This document shows, piece by piece, positions 1 through 12,204 of a DNA stretch of 64,000 bases (within the stretch, counting starts at the first letter, position 1; each line of letters starts with the position of its first letter). The notes under the pieces are model-generated. The model ran no database searches. It saw only the letters and a program-made list of their open reading frames with translations, and was not told the DNA's origin. The position numbers and the translations under genes were made by a program. This DNA comes from Myxocyprinus asiaticus (lineage: Eukaryota; Chordata; Actinopteri; Cypriniformes; Catostomidae). The stretch is from assembly GCF_019703515.2 (NCBI RefSeq), contig NC_059385.1, forward strand, positions 35,723,001 through 35,787,000, written 5' to 3'.

Positions 1-999
1 GACTGTTTTGAGGAACTGTTTCATTATTACAACCGCTTCAGCCCTTCTCACTTGGTAAACAGCAGCGCGAATGCAGATTACACACACACCGGTTTATCGC
101 ACGGCTTAAGGATGTGATCAAACCGATCTGGGCTCTGTTTCAACTTAAGGTGATTGTATAGAGACCATTTTTGTGTGATGGTTTCTGCAATCTACTTTGG
201 CTTACTGTGCTCTTGGGAAACGCAGCCCTGATCATAAGTGCGAGGTTACCGCCACCATGCATTTGTAATTGGAAAAAATAAATGAGCAACGTTAGATTTT
301 TTTTTTAGAAAAACAGTAAATATTTAAATGTTATGATAAAGCGTTTAGGTTAAATGAAGTGGCACTAACCCATGTGTATTCTGCAAAAGCAGTGGGATGT
401 GACCAAAGTTGTTTAATAAGGTTGCTGGTGTTTCCCCCTTTGGCTTGAAATCTCGGTAGACATTTACGGCAGATGGGTTTTCCCTGTCTCATCAGTCAAA
501 ACCCAAAATAATTCCAAATCTCAGTTTACGTGAATTGTGTTTTTTAAAAATCTTCTCACTCTCCTATTTTTAAAAACAATCCATATTATCTATTAGGAGA
601 CACGACTGCACAAGGATTCAGATGTGTGTGTTTGAAGCATGGGTAAACCACACATTGAAAAACTAACAATACCATATAAGGGGCCAATTCTAGAGAGCAT
701 TTTGTGCTCTTAAAGGGCACTGCGTGAAGGGGACGCCACTTGAAAAGACTACATTATAGGTCTGATTCAAATGAAGGTTTTATGTATGAACGGTACAACA
801 GTTTAAAAAAAATACTGTGGAACCACCAGTATTTTGAAGCTTAAGTATCGCGATACTACCGTAGCACCGATATTCCGTGCAACCCTGGTGTTTACTAAAC
901 TGTTAGTTTAACTAAAAAGGATCATCATTCACTCACTCTCATGATGTTTCCAAATCCATATGAATGTTACCCTCTGTCACTATTCACTTTCATAGATTT
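1..999. other. Unassigned AT-rich sequence, no gene recognised
   Basis: No convincing exon, RNA gene or protein similarity is visible on either strand. Around 815-895 there is a short stretch (paired 'cgatac' motifs, 'ccgtgcaaccctgg') that looks like the remnant of a DNA-transposon end, but no partner end was found. The upstream wrn exons that should precede 13911 were looked for here and not found. Confidence 0.5.
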
Positions 1000-1160
1000 T
1001 GTTTGGTCCATACCATGATAGAGAATGGTGACTGAGGCTAATATTCTGCCTAACCTCTCCTTTTGTGTTCCACGGAAGAAAGTAAGTCATGTGAGTTTGG
1101 AAGAACATGAGGGTGAGTAAATGATTTATTTTTGGGTGAATACTTGAATTATTCCTTTAA
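1000..1160. repeat. Fragment of TTAA-flanked MITE family (right half)
   Basis: The sequence ends in 'tttttgggtgaa' followed by 'cctttaa', and contains 'agaacatgagggtgagtaaa'. The same end is seen in the copies at 16057-16258 and 46841-47499, so this is a third, degraded member of one dispersed family. The left end is not clearly recognisable here. Confidence 0.6.
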
Positions 1161-1410
1161 AGGGGTCATGACATGCTTTTTTATTTGAATATGTTCCTTG
1201 AGGTTCACTTGTAATAGTAGTAAATCATATATTTGTAAAACATGATCATTTTCACCCTCATTCTGTCCCTCTGTCAGAAACGCTCTGTTTTGGTGCTGCT
1301 TCTCCTTTAAGACTTGACAGTAAACGCTCACTGTTCTGATTGACTCTCTGCTCTTGACTGAGCTGCTCTTTCCTTGTCATCTCACTGCTACTGGGCTGGG
1401 CTACGGAAAG
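1158..1410. repeat. Repeat interrupted by the LINE; continues at 6395-6494
   Basis: This begins 'aaaggggtcatgacatgctt', a motif I associate with dispersed fish repeats. The sequence is cut at 1411-1422 by the LINE insertion and appears to resume after the second copy of the target duplication at about 6395. The family name is unknown to me. Confidence 0.45.
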
Positions 1411-1690
1411 AATAAGGTAAAGTAGGAGAGTGTCGTGACACCATGCGAGGATCGGACGTGTGAACGGCGAGCTCTATGCACTTTGCTAATTTTAACACTT
1501 TTAATGACATAAACTGGTGAGATTCGATACACTCTGTTCCATAACTGTTCTAGGAGGACAATATGTCAAAGAATTCATAATCCTCGGGCTCTGGAGACAT
1601 TAAAAAACACTTATGTGCTCAAGTTGAAGCCCCGAGCAGGCTGCGAGCCAGGGAGTCGATTTAGTCGAAGTGTGGGAAATGCGGTGAGAG

Positions 1691-2330
1691 ATGCTGAACA
1701 TGTCGGCAGTGCTGACGAAGGTCATTGCTGACTTGGAGGATCTTGCGGTGATACGTCGATCGATCACTGCCATGGAAGCAAAGTTCACTGAGATGGTTAA
1801 AAGTGTGGGGGATGTCGAGAAATGGATTGATTATCTGGAGTCATCGGAGAGGGAATTATCTGCTATCCGCTAGCAACCAAGGTGGATTTTGAGCGTGTCT
1901 GGGAGAAATTGGAGGACATGGAGAACCGTAGCCGGCAGAGTAACGTCCATTTCGTCGGAATTCCTGAGGCGAAGAAGCACAGGATATGGTGAAATTTCTA
2001 GATGGGCTCCTTCCGAATCTGCTCGACATAGCAGGCCATAAGCTGGAAATCGAGCGGGCTCACAGGGTTCCACCTCGGAGATCCATGGAGGGAGGCAGGC
2101 CTGGTCAATTCTGGCCAAATTTCTGAGATCATCTGATAAAGATCTTGTGTTACACGAGGCGAGGAGTAAAGGAAGGCTTTCTTAGAAAAAATCACAGCAT
2201 TTTCTTATTCCTAGACTTTGCGAATTCGACGAGAGAAACGTAATCGATTCAAGGAATGCAAGAAACTTGTACATCAACGGAAGATCGTCTTTTTAACTGA
2301 TATTCCTGGCCAAATTGAGAATAGATGTTA
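1691..2330 (+). pseudogene. L1-like ORF1 (RNA-binding protein) remnant
   Basis: The open segment at 1691-1873 reads as a coiled-coil-like helix rich in E, K, I and L. It continues in shifted frames as 'VWEKLEDMENRSRQSNVHF' and then 'LEIERAHRVPP'-type residues near 2046-2080. Those are the hallmark junction of L1 ORF1 coiled coil and RNA-recognition motif in fish L1 elements. Stops and frameshifts around 1873, 1990 and 2105 break the frame. In the family this protein binds LINE RNA in ribonucleoprotein particles; here it is dead. Confidence 0.7.
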
Positions 2331-2639
2331 AGTCATCTTGTGGTACTCACTTTGCAGCCGAGTGGACCGGCCCACTAAACATTTGCTTGACTGTTTGAAG
2401 AATCTGTGTGCTTTTTTTGTGCTGGTTCTGCCTAGTGGTTGGAGCTTATTTTGTAGAGTAACACACCTTCAGGACAGTTTTATGGATGAATCTACACACT
2501 CTTTGTGTTTATTCTGCCAATTGGCTGAAGTTTGTTTTATAGATTATCTTTTGCTGTGTAATTCTGTCTCACAAAATTTGTATAGAAACACCGGACTTGA
2601 GTAATCCGACGGCAAAGTTGTCATGGGGGTTCTCGTAGG

Positions 2640-5600
2640 TGTGCCTTTCTCCCCAGGAAGCTGAAAAATTTGGAAAGATATGGGGTGGGCATTTTTTTTA
2701 ATTTTTTTTATAGTGCTGGCTCGAGTAAGAGCAGGGGAGTCATTGCACTAAGTAAACATCTACAATTCAAATGTCTCAGAGTAAAGATAAATTAGGAAGA
2801 ATCATTATTGTTTTAGTTGAAATTCAGGGACAAAGTCTTATTCTGGCGAATATTAATGCACCTAATGTTGATGATCAGGGCTTTTTTATAGATCATGAAG
2901 GGATGTCGCAAGCCGCTGGCGCACCCCTCATGATATAATATTGGGAGGAGACTTTAATCTTTTGTGGACTCAGTCCTTGATCATAGTGAGGCAAAAGTGT
3001 GCAAGCCTTCTAAAGCAACATTGACGATTCACAGGATGTGTAAAAATCTTGGTCTTACAGATATTTGGAGACTTTTGAACCCATCTGGTAGGGACTATAA
3101 TTTTTTTTTCATCAGTCCATAAGATTTACTCTAGAATAGATTTTTTTATATATCGAAGTCCCTCGTTTCATCTGTTGTTGATTGCTCAATTGGAAACATT
3201 TTAGTCTCAGATCACGCCATGGTGTGTTTAGAGGTGTTGCCACATACGGAGAAAAAGAAATCATATAGTTGGCGCTTTAATGTATCCCTTTTGCAAAATC
3301 ATGAATTCCAACAAATGCTAAAGACTGAAATCAGTGTCTATATGGAGACCAAATGGCCCTCAGTATCCTCTGGGGACGTGGCTTGGGAGGCACTTAAGGC
3401 GGTTCTTTTGGGTCGGATCATACAATATGCCTCATTCACCAAAAAATCCAAAGCACGAGAACTCGTGGAATTTGAAGGGAATTTTAAAAGTGCCGAGGCA
3501 GAGCTGAAGCGCCAAATGTCGTCTAATAGCCTCAGGGAATTGACCTGATTGAAATACAGATATAATTCTATTTTGTCGCGGAAGGTGGAGTTTTGGCTAT
3601 TCAGGGCAAGACTCATAGTTTGAGTTGGGGGACAAAGCAGGGAACCATTCCCTCTGTGAAATCTGCTGGTGGTGAAATATTTACCTCAGCCATTGATATT
3701 AATAATGCTTTTACTGAATTCTATCTTGCTCTCTATAGTTACACGTCTTCGTCTACTGATGAGGATATTAGAAAACTGACGACTGAGCAAAGGAATTCTT
3801 TTGATTCTGAGATAACCTTGGAGGAGCTTGGCGAGGTAATTAAAAAATCCACTTTTGCTATAAGTTTATACGGAATCATTAAAGAATGTAAAGCTTCCGC
3901 CAACCATGACACAAGCCTGGATTCATTCTGATTCTTAAAAAGGAAAAAGATCCAAGCGAGTGTAAGAGTTAACATCCAATTTACCTGATCCAGCTTGACG
4001 TTAAAATATTGTCAAACATTTTGGCTAACTGATTAAGTAAAGTTATGACATCACTTATAGATCAGGTGGGGTTTATTCGGGGCCGTAACTCTACTGATAA
4101 CATTAGGCATTTCATTAATGTCATGTGGGCAGTGGCGAATGATCAGATTCTGGTCGCTGCCATCTCACTTGACGCCGAAAAGGTGATTGAAATGGTAGAA
4201 TGGGATTATCTTTTTAAGATTTTGGAAATGTACGGGTTTGGGAATACTTTTATTGGATGGATTAAGTTACTTTATAGACACTCTGTAGCGGCGGTTCAAA
4301 CGAATGGATTAATTTCAGATTATTTTACTCTGGATAGGGGCACCTGGCAGGGTTGCCCTCTTTCCCCCTTATTGTTCTGTCTTGCCCTGGAACCATTAGC
4401 AGCCACGATAAGAAAAGAAGAAGATTTTCCAGGGGTGGTGGCGGGAGGCATGGCGCATAAGCTTTTGCTGTACTCAGATGATATTTTATTATTTGTCTCC
4501 GACCCTACTAGATCTGTGCCTTGCCTCCACAGAATTATTAATTCCTTTTCTAAGTTCTTGGGTTACAGAGTGAATTGGTCTAAATCCGAAGCCTTGGCTC
4601 TGACAGCGTACTGCCCGGTAACGGCTTTTCAGCCTGGCGCCTTCCAGTGGCCCAAACAGGGTATTAAGTATTTGGGTATTTTATTCCCAGCAAATTTGTC
4701 TGATTTAGTTGGTTAATTTTGACCCTTTGATAAAAAGGTTTTTGAGCGATGTGGGCAGGTGGGCTTCATTACATTTATCTATGATTTGGAAGGTTAATGT
4801 TATTAAAATGAATTGTATTCCAAAATTCAGCTACCTGCTACATTCTCTCCCAATAGATGTCCCCCTCTCTTATTTCAAGCAATTTGATAGCATAGTGAAG
4901 TCCTTCATTTGGAATGGTAAACGTTCCAGATTACATTTCAGTAAGTTATATAGGCCGATTGACAAAGGTGGGCTTAGCCTACACAAGATTTTGTTTTATT
5001 ATTATGCATTCGGACTCAGACACTTGGCTCATTGGTCACTCCCACCTGAGGGAGCCCCTTCCTTGTTTTGTCTTGAACAGGAAGTTCTTGTCCCTATTTT
5101 ACCATTAACAAAGCCTTTCTATCAAACTAACCAGAGAAGTTAAGTCACACCCCGTTATCTCGCATTTGCACTCGGTATGGACAAAAGTGTACAGAGTGTT
5201 TAATTCGGACATTTATTTAAATGATGCCTCGATCATATGGCTTAACCCAAAATTATGTATTAATAAGTCCCCTCTCTGCTGGACAGAGTGGATTGTGAGG
5301 GAGGTTAATACGCTCAGTGACCTATATGAAAGTGGAGTGTTGAGATCCTTTGAAAATATGGTTCAACATTTTGGGATTCCCATGTCTCAGTTCTTTAGGT
5401 ATTTACAGCTGTGCCACCTGCTCTGTTCTATTTTTGGGAGTAGCATACACCCCCCTAAAGCGGCAGATACTCTGGGAGTGGTGATTACTGCTTTTGGAAA
5501 AGGTCATGAGGCATCAGTGTATTACTCCCTGCTAATTCAGAGTCTGGGGGACGGAGCTTCAGCTTCTCTCGAGATTATGGGAGAAAGATTTAAACTTGGT

Positions 5601-6152
5601 ATTGGAGGAGGGAGTGTGGGCTAGGATTCTAAAAAACGTAAAACATCTAGAGATGTAAAGGGGCGCCTTATGCAATTTAAGATTTTACATCAATTCTATT
5701 GGACCCCCTCTAGATTGTATAGGCTTGGTCTTAAAGTCACACCCACCTGCTGGCGATGCCAATCAGAAGATATTTTTCGGTGGTTTGTTAAGATTCAAGA
5801 ATTTTGGTTGAGGGTTCAGAGTTTTATGTGTGACGTATTGGGCACTCAAATTTAATTTTGCCCCAGACTCTTTATTTTAGGCGATGGGGCGGTCATTAAT
5901 ATAGGGAATAAGTTTATGAAGAATTGGGTCCTGGCCAGTGTTATGATCGGCAGTTGGGTTATTCTCAGGAGATGGAAGTCGGCTGGAGCGCCCTCATTTC
6001 GAGAGTGGTGCATGGAGATGGACAGGGTAGCGGCATTTGAGATGTCGTCGTATAGAAGGTTGGGCAGTCTGGGGTTATTTGATAGGAAATTGGGCAGATG
6101 TTTGGCCTTTTTGGAAGGCTCTCTGGGAGGGGTAGTGGAGAGGAATCTCTAG
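2640..6152 (+). pseudogene. L1-like ORF2 (endonuclease plus reverse transcriptase) remnant
   Basis: The order is endonuclease, then reverse transcriptase, then C-terminal region. The endonuclease part (about 2640-3220) is heavily broken, with fragments such as 'LILANINAPN' and 'SDHAMVCLEV'. The longest open piece, 4045-4716, is the reverse transcriptase core: 'DQVGFIRGRNSTDNIRH', then 'SLDAEKVIEMVEWDYLF' (the usual AFD after DAEK is changed to VIE), 'GTWQGCPLSPLLF' and the catalytic box 'YSDDILLF' (YADD in most relatives). Frame shifts at about 4710, 5145, 5625 and 5860 separate further ORF2 segments, ending with a stop at 6150-6152. The domain order and motifs fit the L1 clade rather than L2 or RTE. 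It is not functional. Confidence 0.85.
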
Positions 6153-6940
6153 TTTTAAATGTGTGTGCAATTTTCTTGTTTTTTGAAGTATACTTTTTTG
6201 TATTTTTATTTTTATTTTTCATGTTTCTAAATATTTATGACTACTGCGGTGCGTGTTTGTGTCGGGTGGGAGATGTTCGTGGGGAAGGGTTTGATTTTAT
6301 ATAATTTGATTCTGGATTTTCTGTTATGTTTATTTAATTTGTTGAATGGAATCAATAAAAATTTTAATAATAAAAAAAAAAAAATAAGGTAAAGAAGGTG
6401 TTGACGTTTTGTTGGAGGTGGTCAGATTCAAATGTCTACCACCGTGTGAAATCAAAATGTGGAGGAAGTAGAGAAAGTGTTGTTTTGGCAGCTTCAGGGC
6501 TCCAGACTAAAAAAACGACTAAGGAGCCATTGGCTCCTAAACAAACAATAAGGAGCCAAATGGCTGTTTTTAGTCACCAAATTACAGAATTGCTCGATTT
6601 AGATTGCTGTTCAGAAACAAGATAGAAAGCAGAAGAAAGACAGTTGATAACCCAATGATCTGAGGTTTAATAAACAGTATAGATTATATAGTTGAGAAGA
6701 TACGTTTGCATTCCCTTTTGTCTCATAAATGTTCACACCCCTTTCATAATGCATACAAATATAAGAGAGAAAATATTTTTTTAATTTAATACTGCTCTTC
6801 ACAATCTACATTACAGATCATTACATAGTGTAATATGCATATAGTAGTTTGTCTTCTTGAGCATCAATGAATGTTTCCACCTTGTGTAATAGTTGTGAAC
6901 AAGTCCCTCAATTGTCCTAAGTGTCAAAAGCTTGATCTCA

Positions 6941-6941
<1 letters not shown>

Positions 6942-6974
<33 letters not shown>

Positions 6975-6975
6975 A
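6942..6975. repeat. (ATCT)n microsatellite
   Basis: About eight uninterrupted copies of the tetranucleotide, immediately upstream of a Tc1 end. Confidence 0.9.
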
Positions 6976-6990
6976 TCATAAAATATAAAA

Positions 6991-7895
6991 TATAGTTGTG
7001 CTCAAAAGTTTGCATACCCTGGCAGACATTTTGGCATTGATTTTGAAAATATGACTGATCATGCAACTGTCTTTTATTTAAGGATATTGATCATATGAAG
7101 CCATTTATTATCACATAGTTGTTTAGCTCCTTTTTAAATCATAATGGTAACAGAAATCACCCAAATGGCCCTGATCAAAAGTTTACATACCCTTGAATGT
7201 TTGGCCTTGTTACAGACACACAAGGTGACACACACAGGTTTAAATGGCAATTAAAGGTTAATTTCCCACACCTGTGGCTTTTTAAATTGCAATTAGTGTC
7301 TGTGTATAAATAGTCAATGAGTTTGTTAGCTCTCACGTGGATGCACTGAGCAGGCTAGATACTGAGCCATGGGGAGCAGAAAAGAACTGTCAAAAGACCT
7401 GTGTAACAAGATAATGGAACTTTATAAAGATGGAAAAGGATATAAAAAGATATCCAAAGCCTTGAAAATGCCAGTCAGTACTGTTCAATCACTTATTAAG
7501 AAGTGGAAAATTCGGGGATCTCTTACAAAGCCAAGGTCAGGTAGACCAAGAAAGATTTCAGCCACAACTGCCAGAAGAATTGTTCAGAATACAAAGAAAA
7601 GCCCACAGGTAACCTCAGGAGAAATACAAGGCTGCTCTGGAAAAAGACAGTGTGGTTGTTTCAAGGAGCACAATACGACGATACTTGAACAAAAAATAGC
7701 TGCATGGTCGAATTGCCAGAAAGAAGACAATGCCACAAAAAAGCCTGGTTACAATATGCCCGACAACACCTTGACATGCCTCACAGCTTCTGGCACACTG
7801 TAATTTGGAGTGACGAGACCAAAATAGAGGTCACAACCATAAGCGCTACGTTTGGAGAGGGGTCAACAAGTATTGTGCTCCTTAATACAACTGTA
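6991..7895 (+). mobile_element. Internally deleted Tc1/mariner element
   Basis: The left end reads 'tatagttgtgctcaaaagtt', a fish Tc1-type terminus, followed by untranslated sequence and a transposase start at 7369. Sequence after about 7840 no longer matches a transposase. The element seems to stop at 'acaactgta' near 7895, which resembles the outermost bases of the inverted left end. The 3' two thirds of the gene are therefore missing. Confidence 0.7.
7369..7835 (+). pseudogene. Tc1-like transposase, N-terminal part only
   Basis: The ORF starts MGSRKELSKDLCNKIMELYK and contains a paired-like helix-turn-helix ('GYKKISKALKMPVSTVQSLI') followed by the GRPRK basic hook. A frameshift near 7650 moves the continuation into the next frame, where 'VIWSDETKIE' carries the first catalytic aspartate. 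The remaining D and E residues of the DDE triad are deleted. The family cuts and pastes DNA at TA sites; this copy cannot. Confidence 0.8.
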
Positions 7896-8183
7896 TATAT
7901 ATCAGTATATAAATTGTTTTACAATATTGCCTTAGTCTTTTACTGTTACCAGATGGCCCAGACACAGAGACTACAAGAGTGCAAATTAAAAGAAATCCCA
8001 GATACAGTTTATTGTGCTACTCCAATCCCAATCAATAATTACCAGGAGAAAAAAAAGTGGTACACAATACGGCACTTTTCATTGTAAAGAAGCCCGAAAT
8101 ACACATGGGACTCTTATTTTGAAATGTTTGCGCTCCCAGTTGTGAGCTCGCTCACGGCTGGTTCGCTGAGATAGTGAATCTGA

Positions 8184-8828
8184 GGCTGTGTCTCGTTTGG
8201 AAGGCTGCATGCTAGGTAGGACGCGTCCTTTGAAGGCTGCAGTATACCGAGTGTCCTCCTTTAAACAAATCTCGTTTAAACGAGACAGCCTTCATAGGAC
8301 AAACGGAAATGGAACGTAACATGGTTGCTATGACAGCACGCCACTCTTTAACAAGCATGAGCGCTTTGAGAAGGGAACAAAGTCCCTCTGGAAGGGAATG
8401 TATGAGGTAAATTTTAGGAGAGTTATAATGATGTAAAGAGAAAAGAAAATAGATTTTACAGTTGTACTTTTAGTCTAATAATTTATTTTAATTATATATT
8501 AATATAATTATACATATTATATACTCTGCACCCATCTACTGAGGTACTTCAACTTGGGAATTAACATTCCTTGCGTTTGAACATCATATTTATGGGCAAA
8601 TTGGCATAATTGTTTTTTAGACATTTCCGTTGAAGCAAAGAATTTTGGGTTGTGAGTGCCCACGAAGGATACACCTCATGCATCCTCCGAATTCCCGTGA
8701 AAGAAAGTTGCATTCAAAGGCTGCATTCGAAGTGTCCTACTCACTTTTCTGAAACGAAACAGCCTCTGACATATGCTTCCGACAAATGCGACCTCCGGAG
8801 GACGCAGCCTTCCAAACGAGACACAGCC
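8184..8828. mobile_element. 645-bp non-autonomous DNA element with perfect 25-bp inverted ends
   Basis: The left end 8184-8208 (GGCTGTGTCTCGTTTGGAAG, then GCTGC) is repeated exactly in reverse complement at 8804-8828. TCTGA flanks both ends (8179-8183 and 8829-8833), consistent with a 5-bp target duplication. No coding capacity is apparent. Related subterminal pieces ('ctcgtttaaacgagacagcc' near 8270) are repeated inside. The superfamily is not assigned. Confidence 0.75.
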
Positions 8829-9189
8829 TCTGATTAAAACTGTTAACCTTAGTTCCTGAGTTCAAACACTCAGTTCTTTTCGGGTGATTCATGAAAAAGA
8901 TCCAGTTCAAAAGAATCATTTGGTCACGACTCTCTCGCGCTGGGTTTGTTGTTGTGTGCGGTGCAGCGAGCTCATCAGAAACGGAACGGGTGAAAAGTGG
9001 CGTGAGACACACTGGTGCGTGTTCAAAAGATGTATTCAATAACTCACAAGATGATATCTGATGAAACCGCATATGAACGCACACAACCCGACTGTCACCA
9101 ATGGTGACTAGATTTTAAATTATAGTCGCAATAAATTATTTTTGGTCACATTTGCGACCGTTTTAGTTGCAGTCTGGAGCCCTGAGCTT

Positions 9190-12180
9190 GGTTTCAACAA
9201 ATGCTCTTTTTACAGTGAAGTTGCAGCTTTGAGTTCTGAAACTTACAGTATATATTTTATAATACAGTGACCTCTGTTAAATATGTTAAAAGATCAAGGA
9301 AAATTTGATCCCTCATGTCATGACTCCGTTAAGTACACTGTTAACAATAGAGCGAAACCCGTCTGGAAGTGTTTTTCCCATTAATCTCTTCCACTGGGAA
9401 TTCATCAAACCCTTCGTAGAAGTGTTTTAAGCCATGAACCAAAACAACAAGCTCCGAGTTAAATCACAACCAAGTAAAAAAGTGTTTGAAAATCAGACAA
9501 AAACACAAAGATACAAGACTGTGCATTTAACGTCTCTCATGAGGGAATGAACTACAATCCCATGAAGCATTGCGAATGACAATGTAAATGAAAAATATAA
9601 AAATACTGATATGTATTTAAACAATATATTTTATATATATTTAATCTGGATCAATCAGCCATCGATCAGCATCAGCCTATATTAACTTCCTATGACTCGA
9701 ACAGTGGTCTAATAATTTGGCCAAACTCATAAACCGATCACCCAGGTTGCAGCTCCTTTCAGACTTCAGCGTCACTATTATAGCATCGCAAGAGTGTGGG
9801 GAACACTGGCCAAATGTTGTAAGACAACAAACTTGATTCAGCAGTTAAGAACGATGCAGTGTGAGAGGTGTGACTGTAGCGAATTTGGTAGTATAAATGT
9901 ACATGAGATGGGTTAAAGTGCCCACGTACCTCCACCATTATATGTAGGGAAACAGTATGTGTGAGCTAGGAATTAAATTAAACTGTCCTTATTTTACATT
10001 ATTATGTAAGGAAATTTATAATGGAATTAGTCGCGTTCGACAACCTTTATAAATGAGATAAATGACAAATAACTAGATTATTTGTCTGAATAAAATTCTC
10101 CACCATTAAAATTGTAATACAACATCTCGTTGTATCCGCTCACAATTTCTATTGTAAGGAATTAGCTTTAATAAGGGAATTATGATTCATTCTCTTATTG
10201 GAGTAATATTCTTCACATTGCTTATTGAAAATAATATTACACATATTTAGGTACAGCTTTGAAGTGAAATCTTTTAAAACAGGGATGAAAAGTCAAATGA
10301 TCTTTAAAATGGAAATATGAATAATTAATCATAACTCGTTATAATTAATTATAAATATTTGGATCAGTTAATAGAATTAACTTGATGTAGCTGAATTAAC
10401 ATTACAATCAATTAATCTGTTTGTCCAGCGAACACTCAGTATTGATCGTCTATCAACTCTCAGAAAGGATATTTTTCGTGGCCACAGAAAAATAACTCTT
10501 AGCATGTAGCTGTGTTCAAATCGTTAAATTGACATTGATTTACAAGCAGACCAGAATCAACTCACAAGAGTGTACACAAAAGCTTTATTTAACTAAATCA
10601 CGAACCCATAACTAATCTAAACAAACACATACACACAAATCATGCATACATGGGAAATGGAAAAGTGAAAGTGAATGAAACCGGAACAGAACATGGGAAT
10701 GAAGCTATGAAAAGAGTCATTTAACCATCTGAAAGAACCATCAGTTTCTTACTTCAAAGCACCTTTGTTAACAAAGTGGTTCACAGCTTATACTAAACCT
10801 CTGTTTAGTTAGTTAATTGTACGATACTTGCAATGCCTTGGCGGTTGAGAGAGCGCACGGATGCAGTCTCAGGAGAAAGTCTTGATGGTTCCTTGAGTCG
10901 ATGGTGTTGAAGTTGCAATCAATTTCATCTGCGTTGAATGAAGAAATGATGATGAACTTGCGGTGTTAGTTTGACTCTGTTATGGTCGAGGAAGTTACAC
11001 ATGGCTTGATGTGTTTGAGGCCTGCCGGCCTGCGACCTCGCGGTCGGACCGGGTTTTTCCGGTCCCACACGAGCAGCAACCATGAGCAGAAGGGAGAAAG
11101 AGAAGAGGGAAGAGAGAAAGAGAGGAGGGGGTCACTCCAACAGTGCCCTTTAACTCCTGAGGTAGGTCACTTCTCTGGAGTTTGGCTTGATCAATGAGAA
11201 AGGTGCAATTTTCCAGCAGGAAAAGTTCCTTTGTTTGGAAGCTGACTCATTTGCATGATTGGAGTAGGCTAGCAGTTTATGCCCCTTTATGCTCTGATTA
11301 ATATAACAAGCGTACAATGCATGCTATAAGGGGGTGCTATTCTCCAATGTTTAGGGCATCACACAAGGATTCATTTGATAGGAAGCATGATACCAATCAT
11401 TTTACATTATTTAGTGGTTCTGTCATAAAGCATGCACAAAACGGTATACAGTACAAAAGACACTATACGAGACAGTAATAATCCTACACACAATGTCCTG
11501 AGGATAGGCATGTTCATTTATATAACAGTTTGTCTATAAATTAATGAAGAAAAGTCTGTTTTATGGGCTTTATGTGTCTTTCCTATGGGGGAATGGAGTG
11601 AGTTTCTTCTCTTCCACATTCCTTTGCTTTTGCATGTGGCTACCTTCCCCCACCTGGAATGTCTCTGAGGTCCACTAGTTGCTGGACCAGTGTCAGCAAA
11701 GGGGGAGTAAGAGCTGATAATGATTAGTGGGAGAGCAGACATCTCGGAGTCTGCTTGGGCCTACTTGGACCTTTGCTTGTTACTGTCTTGAGACGTCTGT
11801 TGGATTATTCATTAAATAATGAATAATTGTGTGTCTGATTGGTCCAGATGCTACATGACAAATATAAAAGGCTTGTGTATATGGTGTTTCACACACAACA
11901 CTGCAAAGGTAAAGTGGCGCATCCTGTAAAGCTGCCTTTTTTTGTCTTCGGTCTCTGCCGGGCATAGACATCATAATAATAATACAAATTACAAGATGAG
12001 GTATTATTCAAAAATCTTTATTGAAAAACTCACGAGCAAACAGCATTAATAGTAGCACCTGTTCAGTCCCCAGACGTGCTATTTCTCCACTCATATGAGA
12101 GTGTGTGTTACCCTCAATAAAGCTCCAGCGGGAACAAGTGAAAGCTAACTTTCACTTGAAAACTAATATTTCCAGCATGT
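9190..12180. other. About 3 kb without recognisable genes; possibly repetitive
   Basis: No exon with protein similarity was found. The stretch contains AT-rich sequence (9900-10700), a purine-rich tract near 11085-11130, and a TATA-like 'aaatataaaaggc' near 11860. The last is followed by short sequence that could be part of an old LTR or promoter, but paired ends could not be established. The strand and identity of any element are undetermined. Confidence 0.35.
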
Positions 12181-12204
12181 AACAAAATGCGAAGGCAGGG
12201 AGCA

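Larger units (their letters stand above)
1423..6382 (+). mobile_element. Near full-length L1-clade LINE, inactivated, with 12-bp target duplication
   Basis: The element is bracketed by a 12-base duplication, AATAAGGTAAAG, at 1411-1422 and 6383-6394. The second copy directly follows an A-rich tail with 'aataaaaattttaataat'. About 5.0 kb lie between, containing a short 5' leader, an ORF1-like region and an ORF2-like region in L1 order on the + strand. Both ORFs carry several frameshifts and stops, so the copy cannot be autonomous. The intact duplication and tail show that it inserted by target-primed reverse transcription, and that its 5' end is probably close to complete rather than heavily truncated. 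Confidence 0.85.
6495..9184. mobile_element. hAT-like DNA transposon shell, later loaded with other elements
   Basis: A perfect 14-bp inverted terminal repeat, CAGGGCTCCAGACT, lies at 6495-6508 and, reverse-complemented, at 9171-9184. AGCTT directly flanks both ends (6490-6494 and 9185-9189). Typical hAT elements make 8-bp duplications, so either the site has decayed or this belongs to a group with shorter duplications. No transposase is visible. The interior holds a microsatellite, a deleted Tc1 (6991-7895) and a separate MITE (8184-8828), so the shell is the oldest layer. Confidence 0.6.

Noticed and set aside
3338..3616. Minus-strand frame inside the first LINE
   Set aside because: Antisense shadow of the ORF2 remnant.
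6942..6975. Regular short repeats considered as a CRISPR-like array
   Set aside because: A simple tetranucleotide microsatellite without spacers, in a eukaryotic genome.
10982..11197. 71-codon frame with a purine-rich end
   Set aside because: Low-complexity EEGREKERR-type reading of a GA tract; no homology recognised.
9869..11980. Possible long solo LTR (TG start near 9870, TATA-like box near 11860)
   Set aside because: No matching CA end or target duplication could be found, so it is described only as unassigned sequence.
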